From assembly GCA_009930155.1 (NCBI GenBank), contig RZYX01000065.1, positions 1-9,811 of the forward strand: a DNA stretch of 9,811 nt, read 5' to 3'. Under the pieces are notes generated by a model. That model saw nothing but the letters and a program-made list of their open reading frames with translations. It was not told the origin of the DNA and searched no databases. The position numbers and the translations under genes are program-made. The DNA is from Clostridia bacterium. GTDB taxonomy: Bacteria; Bacillota_A; Clostridia; Oscillospirales; Acutalibacteraceae. Positions 8,371 to 9,811 of the stretch are shown here, piece by piece; within the stretch, counting starts at the first letter, position 1, and each line of letters starts with the position of its first letter.

Positions 8371-8385
8371 TTACCATTTTGGTAA
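8371..8385. repeat. Inverted repeat in hutH-higB gap: candidate HigA operator and/or terminator
   Basis: TTACCA-TTT-TGGTAA is a perfect 6-bp inverted repeat with a 3-nt centre. It lies 10 nt upstream of the higB -7 box, over the region where the -33 contact would fall. That is a sensible place for an autorepressor site bound by the HigA dimer. The same repeat is followed on the plus strand by C and eight T (8387-8394) and preceded by an A-rich run, so it can also be read as a weak plus-strand intrinsic terminator. On the minus strand it is followed by TTCTTTT and could weakly end hutH transcription. The roles cannot be separated from sequence alone. Confidence 0.45.
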
Positions 8386-8397
8386 CTTTTTTTTCTT

Positions 8398-9811
8398 TTA
8401 ACTTTCCCTCACAAACCCCTCCGCCTTATGCAACATTTCGTACATCACGATATCGTCCTTTACAAGAGGAACTGATTTACGAAAATCGTCAACAAAATTT
8501 TGAAGTTGCTTAGATGTTTTTAATGGCTCACGGAAGCTCAAAGCCTGACTGGCAGCAAAAAGTTCGATTGCAATAACACGTTCGACATTAGCAACAACAC
8601 GTAAGAGTTTTGTAGCAGCATTTGCTCCCATACTAACATGGTCTTCCTGCTCGTTGCTTGACGAAATTGAATCAACGCTTGCTGGAGTACAAAGTTGTTT
8701 ATTTTGACTTACAATAGATGCAGCAGCATATTGCGGAATCATAAATCCATTGTTCAAACCAGGATTAGCAACTAAAAATGGAGGCAACCCTCTTTCACCA
8801 CTTATTAATCTGTAAACACGCCGTTCTGAGATTGATGCGATTTCTGATAAAGCAATAGCTAAAAAATCCATAACAATTGCCAAAGGTTGACCATGAAAAT
8901 TCCCACCGCTTAAGACCAAATCCTCATCAGGAAAAACTGTCGGATTATCAGTAACTGAATTAACTTCGGTTTCAACAACAGATTTAACATAGTTTAGAGC
9001 GTCCTTTGATGCGCCATGAACTTGAGGTATACAACGGAACGAATATGGGTCTTGAACATGCTTTTTATTTTGAGAAATAATTTCAGAGCCGTCGAGTAAT
9101 TCGCGAATAATATTTGCCGTTTCTATTTGGCCTAAGTGAGGACGAATAATATGTAAATTTTCGTTAAATGGGTCTATTCTACCATCGTAACCCTCAATAG
9201 ATAACGCAGCAATTTTATCTGCATTTGTCATAATTTTTTGTGCTTGCAAAACAGACTCAACAGCATGAGCTAACATAAACTGAGTCCCGTTCATCAAAGC
9301 GAGGCCTTCTTTCGACTTTAATTTAATTGGCTCAAGATTGAGTTTTTTTAAGACATCCGCAGTTTTTTGCTTTTTACCTTGATAGTACAATTCTCCCATA
9401 CCAATTAAAGGCAAAGTCATGTGAGCAAGTGGTGCTAAATCGCCTGAGGCTCCGAGAGAACCCAACTGATATACTACAGGAATTAGATCATTATTATAAA
9501 AATAAACTAATCTTTCAACAGTTTCGACACACACACCTGATTTTCCATAAGACAAAGCTTGGATTTTTAAGAGCATCATTAATTTAACAATTTTACTGTC
9601 CACTTCATCGCCCATGCCACAGGCGTGCGACATAACAAGATTTGTTTGAAGTTGCTCCAGTTCATTTTCGCCTACAGATGTATTGCAAAGCGACCCAAAT
9701 CCGGTATTAATACCATAAATAGGTTTGTCGTGTATTTTTATTTTGTCATCAAGATAATTGCGACATTTGATTATATTCGCTTTTGCCTCATCAGATAACT
9801 GTATTGTATAG
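8398..9811 (-). CDS. hutH: Histidine ammonia-lyase, N-terminus cut off by window edge
   Basis: Cytoplasmic MIO-dependent lyase that converts L-histidine to trans-urocanate and ammonia, the first step of histidine degradation. The window holds 470 codons plus the stop; a full protein is about 500 residues, so roughly 30 N-terminal residues lie past the right edge. The MIO prosthetic group forms from Ala-Ser-Gly at 9450-9442 in LGASGDLAPLAHM. The catalytic Tyr in KPIYGINTGFG is at 9717-9715. Ser-His in VMSHACGMGD (9630-9625) and Glu in NEQEDHVSM (9? codon 8646-8644) indicate histidine rather than tyrosine or phenylalanine as substrate. QDPYSFRCIPQVHG, SGGNFHGQP and ERRVYRLI are also conserved. 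The Met at 9633 is internal: the frame is open upstream and encodes conserved sequence including the catalytic Tyr. higB starts 52 nt downstream and probably has its own promoter. No other hut gene is visible. Confidence 0.96.
   Translation of the reverse strand, partial: YTIQLSDEAKANIIKCRNYLDDKIKIHDKPIYGINTGFGSLCNTSVGENELEQLQTNLVMSHACGMGDEVDSKIVKLMMLLKIQALSYGKSGVCVETVERLVYFYNNDLIPVVYQLGSLGASGDLAPLAHMTLPLIGMGELYYQGKKQKTADVLKKLNLEPIKLKSKEGLALMNGTQFMLAHAVESVLQAQKIMTNADKIAALSIEGYDGRIDPFNENLHIIRPHLGQIETANIIRELLDGSEIISQNKKHVQDPYSFRCIPQVHGASKDALNYVKSVVETEVNSVTDNPTVFPDEDLVLSGGNFHGQPLAIVMDFLAIALSEIASISERRVYRLISGERGLPPFLVANPGLNNGFMIPQYAAASIVSQNKQLCTPASVDSISSSNEQEDHVSMGANAATKLLRVVANVERVIAIELFAASQALSFREPLKTSKQLQNFVDDFRKSVPLVKDDIVMYEMLHKAEGFVRES

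Noticed and set aside
8398..9633. A shorter hutH starting at the Met at 9633
   Set aside because: The frame stays open from 9633 to the window edge and encodes conserved family sequence, including the catalytic Tyr in YGINTGFG. The Met lies inside the conserved NLVMSHACG block.
8398..9811. Tyrosine or phenylalanine ammonia-lyase, or aminomutase
   Set aside because: Ser-His in VMSHACG, LAPLAHM after the MIO motif and Glu in QEDHVSM fit histidine ammonia-lyases. Tyrosine lyases typically carry NQDxVSM and other residues at the selectivity site.
1..9811. tRNA, rRNA, CRISPR array, insertion sequence or long direct repeats
   Set aside because: I looked on both strands and saw none. The intergenic spaces are short and hold only the promoter, terminator and inverted-repeat elements listed.

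Overview
The window is AT-rich, roughly one third G+C, and almost fully coding. It most likely comes from an anaerobic or facultatively anaerobic member of the Bacteroidota. Four things point there: a DUF4249 lipoprotein paired with a TonB-dependent receptor that carries a carboxypeptidase-regulatory-like N-terminal domain; two promoter-like boxes matching the Bacteroidota -7 consensus TAnnTTTG; A-rich start regions without a Shine-Dalgarno sequence; and a one-piece pyruvate:ferredoxin oxidoreductase. No species can be named from the sequence alone.

Layout: (1) 146-3664, plus strand: complete nifJ-type pyruvate:ferredoxin oxidoreductase, followed by a strong intrinsic terminator (3675-3708). 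(2) 3816-7673, plus strand: a two-gene unit with its own likely promoter, made of a DUF4249 outer-membrane lipoprotein and, 9 nt downstream, a 974-residue TonB-dependent receptor. (3) 8345-7675, minus strand: a type II toxin-antitoxin pair in higBA order (toxin first). It converges on the receptor gene with a single base between the two stop codons. (4) 9811-8398, minus strand: histidine ammonia-lyase (hutH), whose first codons lie beyond the right edge of the window.

How the genes relate: nifJ converts pyruvate to acetyl-CoA and reduced ferredoxin, and hutH starts histidine breakdown to urocanate and ammonia. Both fit amino-acid and pyruvate fermentation, but they are in different transcription units. 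The DUF4249/receptor pair looks like a nutrient-uptake module of unknown substrate. The higBA pair appears to be a self-contained maintenance or stress module between the receptor gene and hutH.

The most unusual item is the receptor. Its normal barrel appears to end at residue 778 with a typical C-terminal motif. The frame then continues through a charged linker into a second stretch of about 160 residues that looks like a separate small outer-membrane beta-barrel of about eight strands. A second point of interest is the 52-nt gap between hutH and higB. It packs a -7 box only 8 nt from the toxin start codon together with an inverted repeat that could be the HigA operator, a transcription terminator, or both. 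The other genes look like ordinary members of their families.
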